Positions 1-58,390 are shown, numbered from the stretch's first letter. The stretch: 64,000 nt of DNA from Sinotaia quadrata (GCA_028829895.1 CM054179.1:55155391-55219390), one strand, 5' to 3'. Numbers and translations are program-made. Notes: generated by a model from the sequence alone, not told the origin.

Positions 1-208
<208 letters not shown>

Positions 209-677
209 TATGTATAACAGATATACATTTTCTTTTGTTCTCACTACAATTTAAAAAGTGTTTTAATATTTAAATATTTACATTTCCGACATAAGATGGA
301 GTTAACTCATAGTTAAACAACAAACCAATAAAAAAAATTTAAAAGAAAACTGGAGTTTGCCTCAGTTATTAAATTAATTTTTATTGAAGCTTCATACATC
401 CCGAGGGATATTATCCAGCGAAAGTTAAACCTAAAATTGTTTTTCTCATTAAGATAAGGTTTGCGGCGATTGAGTTGCTTACATAAATATGTTGCTTAGC
501 CTATAGGTAAACGCAACGTCTGTTCTCTCGATTTGATGAAATGACAAAGGAGATGTACTATTTTCGATTAAGCCCATGAGTCGCATTAACAGGATGACTT
601 TTGAGCACCGCTGATTGTTGTTTTGTGAACTAGTATTAACGCATACACACACTTACTAGTATGTATACCAAGTGGCA

Positions 678-766
<89 letters not shown>

Positions 767-773
767 GTCTATC
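678..773. repeat. (TATC)n microsatellite
   Basis: About 24 near-perfect TATC/CTAT units. This is the second tetranucleotide tract of the same motif within 1 kb. Confidence 0.95.
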
Positions 774-1012
774 TGCTGGCTAAATAATCACATATAGTTT
801 TTTTCCCCTGGCTGTTACTTCTGTAGGTCCACATCCGCATACCTTCATCACCATGCCTATCACCTTCATCATCATCTGTATTAGTATTAAGGAAAATATC
901 TTTTGTGATATTATGGTTAGTTATTTTGTTTTGATTAACGGTTAGATCCAAGTTTCCAATTGCGATTGTTTGATATTTCGTAAACTGTTTTAAGCATTAA
1001 GGCGATTTTATT

Positions 1013-1060
1013 TCTGTGTGTGTGCGTGCGTGTGTGCGTGCGCGCACGCTTGCGTGTGTT
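1013..1060. repeat. (TG/CG)n alternating purine-pyrimidine tract
   Basis: TGTGTG, CGTGCG and CGCGCACG units alternate. The tract could form Z-DNA, but it is short and imperfect. Confidence 0.7.
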
Positions 1061-1602
1061 TTAGTGATTGAATACCTGATCGTGTTGTTATAGAGGGGTT
1101 TATTTGATTGGGATTGGTGAAAACGTGATTCACATTTTAAAGAAATGAAATTATTATATCACCCCTCCCCTTCGCTTCACTGAACTCCCCTCCCCCTTCT
1201 ACATGTAAAATGAAAACGTCAATAATAATTCATCCAATGGAGTGCTTTCTCGATATATTCTTTTTCGCCACTGGAATAATCCTTTATCAGACATGAAATA
1301 TTAGATGCTATCGAACCCAGACTGTCGATTGAAAAATGTTGCCAGTATCTATCTTTCTGAACCGGGTTCAAATCCTGGAATATCACCTAAGAGACAGCGT
1401 TGCCGATCCAGAGGTTTTAGAGAAAGAAAAATGCCATTTTCTTGTGTACTATTATCGTGACGGACATTTTAGTTCCTATCTATCTTCATCGATTTTTTTT
1501 CCCTGGAATCCAGAGTGTTCATCGATTCCTCATAGTTCCCTGATCCAGTTATCATTTCAAGGTTTCCGGGGAGTTTCACGAGAACAAAATGAAAACCTCT
1601 AG

Positions 1603-1661
1603 GGTACGCCATCACATGTACTCAATAATAGGTACGCCATCACATGTACTCAATAATAGAT
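1603..1661. repeat. 28-bp direct duplication
   Basis: The unit GGTACGCCATCACATGTACT plus CAATAATA occurs twice in tandem and then breaks off. It could be a minisatellite nucleus. Confidence 0.8.
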
Positions 1662-1747
1662 ACGAAATAGTTTCAGAGTATTGATTCTCCCCCCCCCCCT
1701 TATCATTTCTTTTGCCTGATGATAAAATACAATACATTTAAAGAACC

Positions 1748-3403
1748 TGTGGCGAAGTAAATTAGCATATCCCTATTTCTAAACTTAATTGTTATATAAA
1801 TTGTTAAATGCCAAAGTGACCCCGACCTTGGGCACTGCCTTTAATGATATTTCTTTAAGTGCCAAGAGTTGGAGTGAACAACTCAGGTGGAGAATGTGGT
1901 AGACATGCTTATGTAATAATCTAAACGGGTTTTAGATGTTTTTTATTAGTAGTTTTTATTATCCGGTGGTTAAGATTTACAAGAATGAGACCAGCCAATA
2001 CGCTGAGATCAAAGTTTACTTGTTGAAAAGTATTTATTTTCTAATCACTTTGAATTTGGTGTGGCAGAGACCAGCCAGGAATGGGCCATTAGTTTAATGG
2101 TGAGTTAACAGACTGATTGAGAGAGAATGTACTTAGAAATATTTCGTGCATTTTGCTACTGATATGTTACACTTTATTTAACTTGGAGATATATTATGTG
2201 AGTAGACTATTATTTCTACAATTTGTGAACTATGATGCTTGTATGTAGCATGCTAAACACTTGACATTGTTTGTAGTGAACACATTAATGAAATATTTAT
2301 GTTGCATTTATTATGCTATATGCGTGAATTGGGCTAATAAATATTGTTGCATGAAACTAAGTTGAGACTTGAATGTGAGAAAGAATGGAGTTAGAGATGA
2401 ATAAACTGGAAACTTAGCATTTGTTCCCTGATTATATTTTACAAAGAAGAAGCAGCGTTTTTGTTATTTACTAATCCTCCTGGTTTATTGATTTATAAAC
2501 TGCTACAATCGTGGGAGATTTTAAAAATCTCTACTCCAACTGTTTAAGTGTAAGGATACACTGCACTCTGTTCATTGTATGATGGCAAAAAATGCTCAAT
2601 TACAATGTGAAATTTCTGGTATAATGAAGATACTGGAAATTGCTACGTTGTTGTTCTACTTGAGGGAACTAATACAGTGAAGGAGCACCCAGATTAGTCT
2701 CGAGAGAGTAGCAGCTCAATAGTTTTCACCAGCGTGCAAGAGGAACACATGAAGAACTGACAATTCTGTTGTGAACAATAAAATTGTGACTTTGTTACAT
2801 AAGTCCACAACTGACTATTGCAGCATCAGCTAGACAAGGTAATGTACAAACTATTATCACTCATTTCTCTGTAGGTGTGCTCTAATAATTAATAATTATC
2901 CTGTGATTTATATTGATGTTTATCTGTTGAATTATATGTTATATTATAAGACTGTATAAATATTGAAACTATTCGAACACGGTTCATGGAAATATTGATG
3001 TCAAATAATCTTTTCATTGTATTTGCTATATGTTTATTTGATTTATTTAATAAATTTATTGTTACATTTATTGACCTTCTTACAAATATTGATAACCATA
3101 TGCTGGAGAGATAGTGGGTGGATGGGGGCTCGCTAAATATAGATTAAAAATGGATTTACTTCTCCTTTGGTAAGAAATTTTCGACCTATGGAAATATTGT
3201 ATGACAGTGAATATTTGACTGTAATGTTGTGGAAGAGAGAAAACATTTACAGCACTCGCATATCCGCCAAGTGATAGAGATGAGTGGGTGTCTGGAGAAT
3301 TATTAACATAAATTAAGATTCTCATCACTTGTAATTAGTTATGGATGATTAATAATAATAATAATTATTATTATTATAACCAATAGGGTAGCATTGTGTC
3401 ACA
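1748..3403 (+). mobile_element. Dispersed repeat family, copy A (full-length type)
   Basis: The left end (AGTAAATT...CCCTATTT...TAATTGTTATATAAATTG, then AAAGTGACC-CGACCTTGGGCA) and the right end (TTATTGACCTTCTTA, GGGGCTCGCTAAATATAGATT, CATATCCGCCAAGTGATAGA, ending TGTGTCACA) match copies at 22738, 30966 (minus) and 56175. The family ends in short inverted TGTGACA-like termini. No intact transposase is seen. It behaves like a non-autonomous DNA transposon, but the superfamily is not identified. Confidence 0.6.
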
Positions 3404-6400
3404 GTACCCAAATGTATATAAAACTTTATTTAAAAAACGCAAGCCTTAGGAAATAAATACAAATTATGAAACTATTCTTACCACAACACCATTTTATTTC
3501 TTATTTATAAACAGCAATATGCATATTATTATTTCAAAGACAAGAAATATATTAATTTTTAGTGAAGTGTAAAACATCATTCCTTAGTTCAAGAGTGTAT
3601 AACCATGAACAAGCAGTTTGGACAAATGACTGAAAAAAATTGTAAGGATATCAGAATATATTATACTTAATCAAGCAGAAAGGGAATAAATTTAGCTTTT
3701 AAAAAAAGTGAACTATCCACAAAGATTATGTATATATGTAAAATTTATGTTTTGATTCTTTTTCACTTTATACGCACTCTTTGAAAATTGCTAACATAAT
3801 AACAGAAAATATTTGTTTTCTTGCTTTAGAGATTCGTTGTGGATTACTGCTGTTTAGTAGTTTCTGCACTCAACCTCGATACAGAGTGCAGCTGCATATG
3901 GAGAATGGTAGGGAGTGGAAGACCACGCCCCCCAACAGAAAAGGGGGAGTAAAAATTTCGTCAAGAGAAATTTTTCATTTTTAGCCATGCGTGACCTTTT
4001 TGTTGCCCTCATTTCTATTGTCAGGCCACGACCACTCAGGTTATCATGCACTTTGTATGAGCAATGCACCGGAAAGATAAACCTAAAATGCTTTTAAGTA
4101 CTAGCTGGAAAGTGTAATTCATGCACAACTAAAACAAAACCCATGCTATACTCTTTATTGCTAATCATACATTTAAAGATAAAACGTACGTTGTTAATTT
4201 TAATGTTGGTGTGTCACGTGTCCGGTTATATTTAATGACCCTGTCACTGTATCAGACTCCCAAGTATCAATATTATAGATTATCGTTTCACTTCCAATAC
4301 TAGCAACAGCCAAACATCCTGATCTATCTTTCTGCTAATATGCCAAAGATTCGGGCTATAACTCAGATGACATACCAACAGATAAATCAGCTGACATGCC
4401 CAAGCTGATAACGCTATCTCCCCCTTTTTATTAGTTATAATTACAATATTAGTTCTCTGGTTCAGCCCCCATACCAGCTTTTAGTCAACGATTGCAACAA
4501 CATATGCAACATGGGTGAAGATAACAAACTAAATTTAAAGACAATAATAGTAAAGAAAAGACATCAATTTCCAAATCGCAGAATATATAGTGAGTTTGTC
4601 TATCCTGCCCTGCCCAATTATTTGTATAAAGTTTATATTTGCTGATCACTCTATTTGGAGAGAGCACACTTAACTAGAGTCTCATGAAGACCTGCAACAG
4701 CTCACAGTATCCTTGACAGACTGTGACATCACGTTGTGGTTGTCTTCAAGGTATGACCAAGTTGGTGTCGAATAGGTGTGTTAGACGTTGTCGTCAGAGA
4801 ATCCAGAGACCAGTATACATTCTGACCCAGAACTGGCTGTAATGAACAACATTCTTCTATAGCAACCTATAAGCATGAATAATCATTTGGGCTTCATGGC
4901 AACAGCGATAGACTACTCTTTACAAGTTTATCACAACTCGTTAGCTACATGCTAACTCACAATTCATAAACTCAATGAAATATTTATAAGTGAACAACAA
5001 TTGTTCCAATCCTATAATTACATAAGTTTGTAGATACAATACATCCAACAAGTGGTTTACAGTAATATTTATTAAACAATCATTTGATCTCTGTTTAGCT
5101 CTACCAGCTACAGTTTAACAATGCATGAACATGGCATATACACGTCCTTCATCTCAACATTCCTACATAAACGTAATCATCGCTAACGCCACTTAGCTTC
5201 TGTGAGAGGAAATACATTAGTTCACACAATCATTTAGCAAATCACATGATTATTTTACACAACAGTCTTTCAATAATATATACAAATAATTTAGAGAAGT
5301 CAATTATATTTACCACTCTTGTAATTTGTGCTCTGTATCAACGTATGCAGAAATTGACCCCTGGACATGTGGGTGCAGTGAATGTGCATCTGCAAACATA
5401 GGTCATTGATACGTATATATGAATGGTCTCTAGGTCAGCTAGCAGATTCTACCACGTCACGACCTGGAATGCAAATGACTAAATATGTATCCGGCTAGCA
5501 GTCCCCCATCCTGCCACCCCCCCCTTACCCATCTGCATTCTTCACCCTTTCGAGTGACCTACATCTTAATAGGTAGTAAACACCTATTGCACCACAGGTA
5601 TGCAATCTAGTTAACAGTACCATACTTATTATAAAACAATAAAAAAACATTAATTAATTAAAATGTTTCGCTAATCGGCATAATTTGCCTAGAACTCATC
5701 TGACAGTGTGTGTGTAGTTTTCATTCACATTCATTTCGAGTGAGTGGTTAATGAAAAGGAATTGTTATTTATAAATATTTAAATTCAATGTGGTATATTT
5801 TACCAAGTGTATCATTTAAAATTCGTGGCATAGTAGAACTTAAAATGCACTAGAGGTAGCTGGTATTGTGTACCTGCCTGAGATAACAAGGAACAAAGGA
5901 ACCCTTTTTGAGAATCACTTGCCCTGCTTGACTGGAGTTATGTAAACATGGCAATATTGCCAGCTTGCAGTTTTTTCTTTACGTAACCCTTGGACAACAA
6001 GTGAAAAGATTACGAACTTGAAGCAGGAATAAAAGTGAATGTAGAAAGAGACAGTAGACAGTTCAGAATTTGCTTCTGAGCAAAGAGAGAGTTGAAATTT
6101 TACCTTCAGTTCAGAATTAATTTTTGAGGAAAGAAAGACAATTGAGAATTTACAGTTAGAGTCGAAAATTTGCCTTTGAAAGAAAATAATGGAGATTTTG
6201 CAGTGGAGGTTTTGCTTTTGAGGAAGAAACAGTTGAATTGAGAATTTGTTTTCAATATGAGAGAAACAGACATTCTGAGTTGTGAATTTGTTCTTTTGGG
6301 AGAACATCAACATCAGAAGAAATAAGTAGTTTGAAACACCAGAAGAAACAGACAGTTGGAGAGACTAGGAGAAACAGACAGTTGGAGAAGGGAGGAAATT

Positions 6401-7990
6401 GGATTTATTTCCTTGTGCATCTTTCTTTGTTGCCATATTGAGTGCCCTATGAAGTTATGATGGTAAAGTAACTGGACAACCCAGTGCAGTGAAACTGGAA
6501 CAACAAGTCTTCACTTTGGTGGCATAAGCTGTATGCCTTTACAGTGTGACAGCCAGAGGGCTTTGACCAGACATTTTCCATGGGTGGATTAGTTACACCC
6601 AGGCAGGGCGGAAACTGATGGGGAGGGGGGGATACCACACCATGATGACACACCACTGATGGCAAGGGCAACATCAACTTGTCGCTGATGGCAGAAGTGG
6701 AGTGCACATGATCCATCCTATGGACAAGTGGTCAACCTTTGGATCATTCTGAGTGCTGATCTTGCGACACAAGTAGGGTGTCAGAGGGGAGGCCACGTAT
6801 GGCTGACCCATGAAAGGAAACCTTGTTTTAACAACATCTCTACTCTGGTTATGTTCTTCTATTTTTCTACACAGACATTTGTATCATCGTTCATTCCACT
6901 TTCATATCTTTGTTCCCTACATGACCGTTGATAACATCTTGTGAACCAGTCTCTCTTATTCAATTTCAAACAGTGAGTAAATAACATTAAAATATTCTTT
7001 AGAAAACCTCAGTGCACATAACTTAGCTCAGAGTATGTAAGGCTAATTAAGAATTTGAGATTTAAATTATTATCATTTTGCTCAACTGTGGGGGAGCTGA
7101 GTAGCTCCTGGACATTTTCTGACATTTTAGAAATAATCATGTTTTGCGTTATAACTGTTGATAGCAGAAATTGTCACATTATTGTGTATTCTGAATTTGT
7201 TGTTTTATAGCCACTCATTGTTGAGAAGTTACCGTTGTCCCTAGAGAGTGTTTATGATTGATGGTTTATAGTTATCGCACAAGAGAGACCACCATAAAAT
7301 AATAAACTTAATTTATACTCATCAAAGATAAATATCTTGTCTGCTACCATTTTGAGAGGGGGTGAGTGTGGTTGTTTACACTTATTTTTGTCCTGTATTG
7401 TTTACATTTTTCATTCCATACACAATCTTGCATGCACACACAACCAGTAAGCATAACCCTTGCATGCAGAATAAAGTAAGAGCCAGAAAAACATCTTTGG
7501 TGTATGTATGTAAATTTCTGTGATGAACAGCTGAACAGGTCCTATGCTGAAATGGTAAACAGCGAACTACCACTCTTTCACCCAAAGGTGTGGTGTTGTG
7601 GTGACACTAGTATTAAATGTACCTGATTTATCCCTCAGGCCAGTTGGCATCTAAGCAGTTTGTGCACGCCATTTGCGATAGTAATTAGCACCTGTTATAT
7701 TTTATTTGGATATATCTTTGTTGTTGCTTCCTAAGGTCTGTAAATTGTTGCTGTTGTCATCATCGTTCTTTTGTTTGTGTGATGTTGTTCGTCTGCTTTT
7801 AATTATATGAAAGTTTCTTGTAATCCCACAAAAGTTACATTTAGCTATGCGACCATATTTGATTAGTAGTCGCACACATTATTTTAATTCTATAGTTAAG
7901 CACACCGGTGTCATTGTGTATAGCTGTTTATTGCATGCTATATTATTGCTTTTGTTAATCAATTATCAGTAGATTATCATAGATGTAATG
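3404..7990. other. Unannotated upstream DNA
   Basis: No gene, RNA or clear mobile element was recognised. 5950-6420 holds purine-rich degenerate repeats of the form GAATTTGCTTTTGAG. A C-rich block lies at 5510-5550. The open frames here are short, uncoupled and without recognisable motifs. Confidence 0.5.
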
Positions 7991-8185
7991 TTTAAGCCTT
8001 AAGAACAGCGTCATTTCTTATAGAAAATAAACTCTTGTGTATTGAGGGACATGGACACGCCATCGGAATGCACCGTTCGAAAATCGATTTCATGAACATT
8101 AAAATATAAGAAGAATCACAGGCGAACTTGAGTATTTTACTTTTATTTCGGCTGTTACAGTTATTCAGGTAAAACACGATAAAAT

Positions 8186-8251
8186 CACACACACACACAC
8201 AAACACAACACAATACACACAAACACACAACACAATACACACACACACATA

Positions 8252-8296
<45 letters not shown>

Positions 8297-8304
8297 ACAC
8301 ACAC
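8186..8304. repeat. (CA)n microsatellite, interrupted
   Basis: ACACAC tracts with AACACA and ATACAC interruptions. Poly-Cys/Val open frames on the minus strand are artefacts. Confidence 0.95.
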
Positions 8305-9279
8305 TATTGCACTTAGATTTAAATCATCGATGGAGTTTTCATTGCACTCAAAATGTATGCTTGTGCTTTCAACGACTTTGTTTAGCACGCATGCAGCCTT
8401 TTTGAAGAATGTAAAAAGATAAATATTATACATAGAAATTTTATATTTCATTTGTTTGAGAAATCATTGTACATTGATGAAATCGTTGTTCCACACAAAC
8501 AAAGGTTATTCCACACAGACAAACTTACAAACTAAACATAAAACCACACCACACACAAAGGTACACGCACACTCTACATGTATGCACTACACACATACAC
8601 AAATGCTACGTGTGTACACTATACGCATGCACCAACACCTATCGCACAGACTGTGGTGTGAGTTTGAAAAGTTGCAACTCGACAAGATTGGTGTATGTCT
8701 GCTCAGAGACAGCTCATCGATTCCGTGAGCTTACGTGGTTTTTTTCTAGTTATCATTGAGGAGTAGAAAGAAGCAGCTACTACTCTCACTATGGGCGTCG
8801 TAGCCACGTAAACCAGCACAGATCAAACTGGGACTGAAGGGAAAATCACAAACTAAACATAATTTGCTAGGCGGTGCAATTTTGATTAATGTATTAATTT
8901 TTGAAATTGTTTTTCTCTCTTCATCGGCCTAGATACTCCCATTTGTCAGTGCAAGTATGACGGATATGTTAACTGGCGTCAATCTGCGCGACTATTTAAC
9001 TTATGTTATCTCTTGTGTCATGTTTAATTAGAGAAATTTGTGTTACACTCATACGTCCACCTGCATTCTCTGAGTACAGATGATAGTGAGCTCAATTGTT
9101 TAGTAGTCACGAACGCGTTAATTAGACTAATTATAAATTATTATTATTTTGCAAAATGTGCGTTTTAACTTTACTTAGGTCTTTAAGTTTTGTCATAGTT
9201 TCAGAAAGTATTACCTTAATCACTGCCTATTAAAAATAACTTTGTCTTGATCACCACTCTGTTTTTGTCATAGTCGCTG

Positions 9280-9480
9280 CATTTTCTACACTTACCTCCT
9301 CTTTTCTCTTTCATCGCTTACTCATCTACCTTCCTTTTCTTTCTTTCTTGTCTTTCTTTCTTTCCTTCTTTGTTTGTTTCTTTCTTTTTCTCTCCCTCTT
9401 TCTTTCTTATTCTGACTGTGACATTGAAAGCTCTCTTTCTCTGTATGTTCTTCCGTTTTTCCTTCCTTTCATCTATTTCC
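9280..9480. repeat. Pyrimidine-rich (TTTC)n tract
   Basis: Mostly CTTT/TTTC units, with pyrimidines dominating for about 200 bp. No gene signal. Confidence 0.75.
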
Positions 9481-9989
9481 AGTTATCATCCATCCACGCG
9501 CGCGCGTATAAGTATTTATGTATGATTGATTTCTCCAAAATCCAAACTGAGGGCCGACCACTACGAGGTCTAAAGCTCTGTATTGAGATATAATCTATCA
9601 GGTTAATATTTTAACCACTTGAACGCATTTTTTTTGTGCACCCAGATAAAACATTTAAATATTCCAAATAGCACTGCACTTCTGTGCTTTTTTAAGCATT
9701 GTTCCAATAAGAAGTAAATTGTTTGTATAAATATTTTAGTTGATTTCTGCTAGTAATGCATTTTTCAGTTATGGACGATCTCGAGACTCACTCGAGTTTG
9801 CTTTTTATGATTTGAAAACTTGTTGTCAGCTATGATTCAAATATGTATAAATGCAAAGGTTAGTCATTTGTAGTTGTGAATATGTAGTGTCAGCTGTTAC
9901 TTAACTCGTTTGTTTATTATGCTCTATTGTTTTGAATTTATTCTTGGCACACTTTTTTGTGTGCAGTATTTCTTATTAAAATAGTGATT

Positions 9990-10115
9990 TACCACCACCA
10001 CCACTAAAATGACAATTTATTACTACTGTTATTACTGTGACCACTACTACAATATCACTACTACCACCACCACAACTACTACAACCGCCACCTAATGCTG
10101 CTATTACCACTACTT
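9990..10115. repeat. (ACC/ACT)n trinucleotide-rich tract
   Basis: Degenerate CCA, ACT and ACC triplets, such as ACCACCACCACCACT and later ACTACTACCACC. Confidence 0.75.
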
Positions 10116-10199
10116 TGGTAGGATTTCACACAGTCAGAATGCGATTCAAATAATTATAACTTTCACTTGGCTGTATTTTTTTGCTAATATTATGATAAG

Positions 10200-10569
10200 T
10201 AATAAGATCACTGGCACTATTCTTGGCATGACACACAATAAGATCACGTGCACTATTCTTGGCGTGACATGAAATAAGACCATGTGCACTATTCTTGACC
10301 TGACACATAATAAGATCACGTGCACTATTTTTGGCTTGATACAATAAAATCACATGAACTATTTTTGGATTGACACAGTAAAATTACAAGCACTAGTCTT
10401 GGCGCGACATGCAATAAGATAACGTGCACTAGTCTTGGCGTGACATGTAGTAAGACAACGTGCACTAGTCTTGGCGTGACATGCGGTAAGACAACGTGCT
10501 CTAGTCTTGGCGTGACATGCAGTAAAACAACGTGCACTAGTCTTGGCGTAACACACATTAATATCACGT
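10200..10569. repeat. 36-bp minisatellite just upstream of exon a
   Basis: About ten copies of a unit like GCACTAGTCTTGGCGTGACA plus TGCAGTAAGACAACGT. A perfect CACGTG E-box occurs in two of the units (near 10246 and 10317). The array ends about 210 bp before exon a. Two minus-strand frames run through it only because 36 is a multiple of three. Confidence 0.9.
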
Positions 10570-10780
10570 AAACAGAGATTTATTTCTTGGACAAGATCAT
10601 CTGACATCCGCATTTGATTTGAGACCATACCTATCTGTTCTATCTGTAATAGATCTCTACCTTGCATATAGTGACAACTATTTATTTATCTTTCTATCTG
10701 TCTATAAAATATACTATCTAAATTTTTAAAATTTAAAAGAAAACGTAATCATTTTTGTTTTGTTTGTTTATTTTTTGCAG

Positions 10781-54508
<43,728 letters not shown>

Positions 54509-56170
54509 TTTGCAGCTGCATTATTTACTGGTACACTCCTTGTTGGTTCTGAGAGTGTTTTCAAGAGATGGAAATGGACATTAGGGCATTGCACAGCATT
54601 TGTTTCCGATATATCAAGTCAGCATTTTACTTATAATTATATCTGTCTCAAGTGGTATTTATATGTTGTTGCTGATGCTATCTCTTTGCTGCCTCCTGGT
54701 CTGTTTGTGGCTTGGTCCTTTACATCAGTATCTTTGAAAAGTTTAATATTTATCTTTTGCAGATGTGTGCATTTTCCCTCTTCCTAAAGTCAGCCAGCAT
54801 GCCTTGATGCATTTGTGTACTCTGTCCTGTTGTGTTTTCCTCTGCATTCCTTCTCTGCAAGGTGTTCCAGACTTGCTTTGAGTGTATGTTGTCTTGTACT
54901 GATTATATTTCTGTAATATGCTTCACTGTACTCTAGATCCATGCTTGATATTGTGCTTCTGGATATTTCTTTTACTGAGGATGAAACTTGGAATTAACAT
55001 AAATATTGAAATACAGTGATTGTGGTTTGTAGGTAAAGGAAAATGGTCATTATTGTGTGTCAAATGAGAAGACAATTGGAATGCTGAAGATTGTGACTTG
55101 GGAGTGGCAAGCTATTATGAGGGATAATTGAAAGGTACAAAAGACATATCTTTCCATTAGATGGGTGATGTTTTATGTGCTTTGCATTTAACTGACTCAT
55201 AATTAGAAAGAATGAGTATAATGCAATCTATATCTATATAAGCATTTTCAACAATTAAAATAAAATTATTATGACTCTTTAAACATTTTAATCTTAGTTG
55301 GATGGTACATAGTATCATTTGTTCAAAATTAGATAATAACTTCATCCACATTTATCAGATTTTATTTTTAAATGTATTTGCTTGATGCAGTTATATAGAA
55401 AAAAATTCATTGTTTGGCATGAAGTAACTAATTTCTGCAATTTAAAAGTGTGCATACATGTTTGTGTGTGTGTTTGTGTTTTGACTTTGTTTGTGCATCT
55501 AAAAGTGTGTGTTTCATTTACAGTATTTGTTTCATTTGTCTAATTGTTAGTGTATGCTATGTAATGTTGTGTATGTTAACAGATTTGATCAGACATTTGA
55601 CAGATATTTCATCCATGACATGAAAAATATCACCTCTTGTATAATGCAAATGATTTCAGGTATATTTTGAGATATATTGTGTTAAAGAGGTAAAATATGC
55701 TTCCTTGTTTTTTAAAAAAAAAAGACCTTTCCCTTCACCAAAGTTTTGTGTTGATTTTGCTTTCTGTGTTGTTTATTTACTGTTTTCTTCCCTTCCCTTT
55801 TCCTTTGAATTGTTGTTTTGAACACCTGTTTGCTTTATGCTTTAATTTGAAATTAATTTTATCTGCAGAAAAATGCAATTCATAATGTATAAAGATTTTT
55901 TCATGAATGCATATGTTTATGCACCAGACCTACTGGTAGAGTGCCAGCTCAACACATAGACATGCATGTATGCATAAAGTATTGATTTGATTGAATGTAG
56001 GGGATGCTTCCGGCTTCCGCCGCTTTCACGCTGGTGCATAAAGTATGCATGGATAGGTTATAGATATATATTTTATTTACATAATTTTTATCTGTAAGTA
56101 CACACTGTATATGATTATAACATTGATAGATTGAAAGAGTTGTGGATGTGTCCTTTGTGTCTGCAGGTAG
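54509..56170. other. Putative 3' UTR and downstream DNA
   Basis: Non-coding, U-rich sequence after the TAA. The first good AATAAA is at 55259-55264 and could be the polyadenylation signal, but there is no further support for it. No other gene was recognised. Confidence 0.35.
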
Positions 56171-56174
56171 ATAG

Positions 56175-57860
56175 TGAGACACAGTAAATTTGCCCTTCCC
56201 TATTTTTTAATTTAATTGTTATATAAACTGCTAAATTGTCAAAGTGACCAGACCTTGTGCACTCATTCTGGTGTTATTTTGAAAGTGTTTGAGTTGAAGT
56301 AAACAGCCTGAGGCTAGAACCTTCTAGATTGGCTGACCTAATGGAAACTGAGTGAGCATTTTTCTATTATCCAATGATTTTTATTTATGAGAATGAAACC
56401 AGCCAATGGGTTGAGATTAAAGAATTCTGTTACTGTAAAGAATTCTGCTGTCTATTCACTTTGAATTCAAGTGACAAAGAAGTAAGAAGTCCAGCTTGAA
56501 GGCAGTCATTAGTTTGAGTGGTGAGTTGAATTGACTGATTGAGAGAGAATGGACTTAGAAACATTTCATGCATTTTACTATGACATATTATACTTGTGTT
56601 TATGTAGAGATGTACTATGTGAGTTAACTTTTATTTATACTAATGTTTGAACTAAGCTGCACCCATGTGTGTGTATTAATATGTGACATTGTTTGATAAA
56701 CTGTGTTTATTTTACCACGCACATACATTGGGCTAATGAATACTGTTGCAGGAGATTGTAAGTTTGAGAATAGATGTGAGATAGAATGGAGTTATGTTGT
56801 GATGAATAGGAAACTTAGGCTTGGTCCTTAATTATATATTACAGTGAACATGTGCCTTCTTCTTCCTTCCTTTTTTGGACTTGGATTGGAGTCTTGAGTC
56901 GAGTTCAAGCTTCAAGTCTCAAGGTTACAGTTACCCTCTATGCATTTGCCAGTGAAGTCATATGACTGGGAGTGTGGGAACGTTTCTTGCTATGTGTGTA
57001 AGCATAAGGGAGTATGCTACATCCCAACTTGATCTACCTAAAGTAAGGGATGCTAAGTACATCAGTACAACGAAGTACCAGAACCATTTTGATTGTGTTT
57101 TGCTCAAGAAACTGACAGCGGAAGAAAGCACCAGTTTGGTAGAGGAAACACTCATCAGCATTTTCTACGTGTAAGGTGGAAAACATGTGCTGTCACGCAG
57201 ACATTTTGACACTGTGACGTTGTTGCAAAGGCCACTGAAAGACTTTTGAAACAACACTTAATCCAGATCATGTAAAAAGACTTTAACTATTTAACTCTAA
57301 TAACTCCATTTCTATTCTATAGGACTAACCTTCAATTTGTATTGACTATATGGTTGAACTGTAATATATTATTATTATTATTATTATTATATGTAGAGAG
57401 AGACTTTAAACAATAGTTATCCGAACACGGATTAATGGAATATTGTGTTTAATTGTATATTTCATTGTAATCGTCATTACAATTGTCATATGTATAGTTG
57501 ATTTTTCTTTTAATAAATTTATTGTTAAATTTATTGACCTTCTTAATGATGATCTTATGTTGGAGAAGAAAGTGGGTGCATTGGGGCTCGCTGAAAATAG
57601 ATTAAAGACAGATTTGTCTTCTCCTTTAGTAAGAAGTTTTCCACTCACAGAAACCTTATGTGACTGTAAACGTTGGTTGATGTTGTGGAACAGAGAAAAT
57701 GTTTACAACACCAAAATATCTGCCAAGTGAGAGACAAGTGGTGTCTGTTGGAGGATCATTAATAAAATAAAATTAATATTCTCATGTCTTGAAATTAGTT
57801 ATGAAAGATTAATTAATAATAGTAATCATTTCATTAACTAAGTGGCATGCCCGTGTCACA
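56175..57860 (+). mobile_element. Dispersed repeat family, copy D (full-length type)
   Basis: Left end GAGACACAGTAAATTTGCCC and right end GGCATGCCCGTGTCACA match copies A and C. Its internal body matches copies A and B (AACAGCCTGAGGCTAGAACC, GAACTAAGCTGCACCCATGT). AGATAG/ATATAG at the borders may be an imperfect target-site duplication. An open frame at 57443-57730 contains LSSPLVRSFPLTET, also found in copy C. Confidence 0.65.
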
Positions 57861-58179
57861 TATAGTCTATATTTATTTACTATTTCACCAGAGACATGAA
57901 TCCAATCCTTTGAACATAAAAAAGTCAACTCTTGTTCTGTCAGAAATATTTTATTTTATGAATATAAATTGTTAATTAGCTAAAATAAAACTGTATATAT
58001 TTAGACATATAAAGTTTATAATATTTAAAGAGATTTTGATGAAGTTAAGTCATTTTCAGAAATGAAGACAATCTGGGTACATTTCAATCTTGAACAGTTT
58101 CATTTCAGAACTAGAGAGATTACAGATTGATGTACTAAACTACATAATGATAGACATTAAGCTAATTCCAGAGTTGTGG

Positions 58180-58390
58180 ATGTTAGATATTAAATTATAT
58201 TCAGAGACCACATCCTGATTAGGCATTAAGCTATTTCTAGAGAGCACACACTGATTAAACATTAATCGGTTTGCAGAGACTACATACTGATTAGACATTA
58301 AATTATTTTCAGAGACTACATACTGATTAGACATTGTTCCATATGGGTTAGACATTAAATTATTCCTTATGACTACATACTGATTAGACA
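58180..58390. repeat. Short tandem repeat (GACTACATACTGATTAGACATTAAATTATT-type)
   Basis: Four to six copies of AGAGACTACATACTGATTAG plus ACATTAAATTATTTTC, with diverged first units. Confidence 0.85.

Noticed and set aside
1355..1380. B-box-like GGGTTCAAATCCTGG suggesting a tRNA or SINE
   Set aside because: No A box or cloverleaf at the right distance, and no second copy was seen.
2821..2850. Possible upstream Kv-beta exon ending CTAGACAAG before GTAATG
   Set aside because: In the phase required by exon a it contains a stop codon and shows no Kv-beta similarity.
5915..6313. 132-residue minus-strand frame
   Set aside because: The sequence is a degenerate purine-rich repeat (GAATTTGCTTTTGAG-type) and the peptide repeats accordingly.
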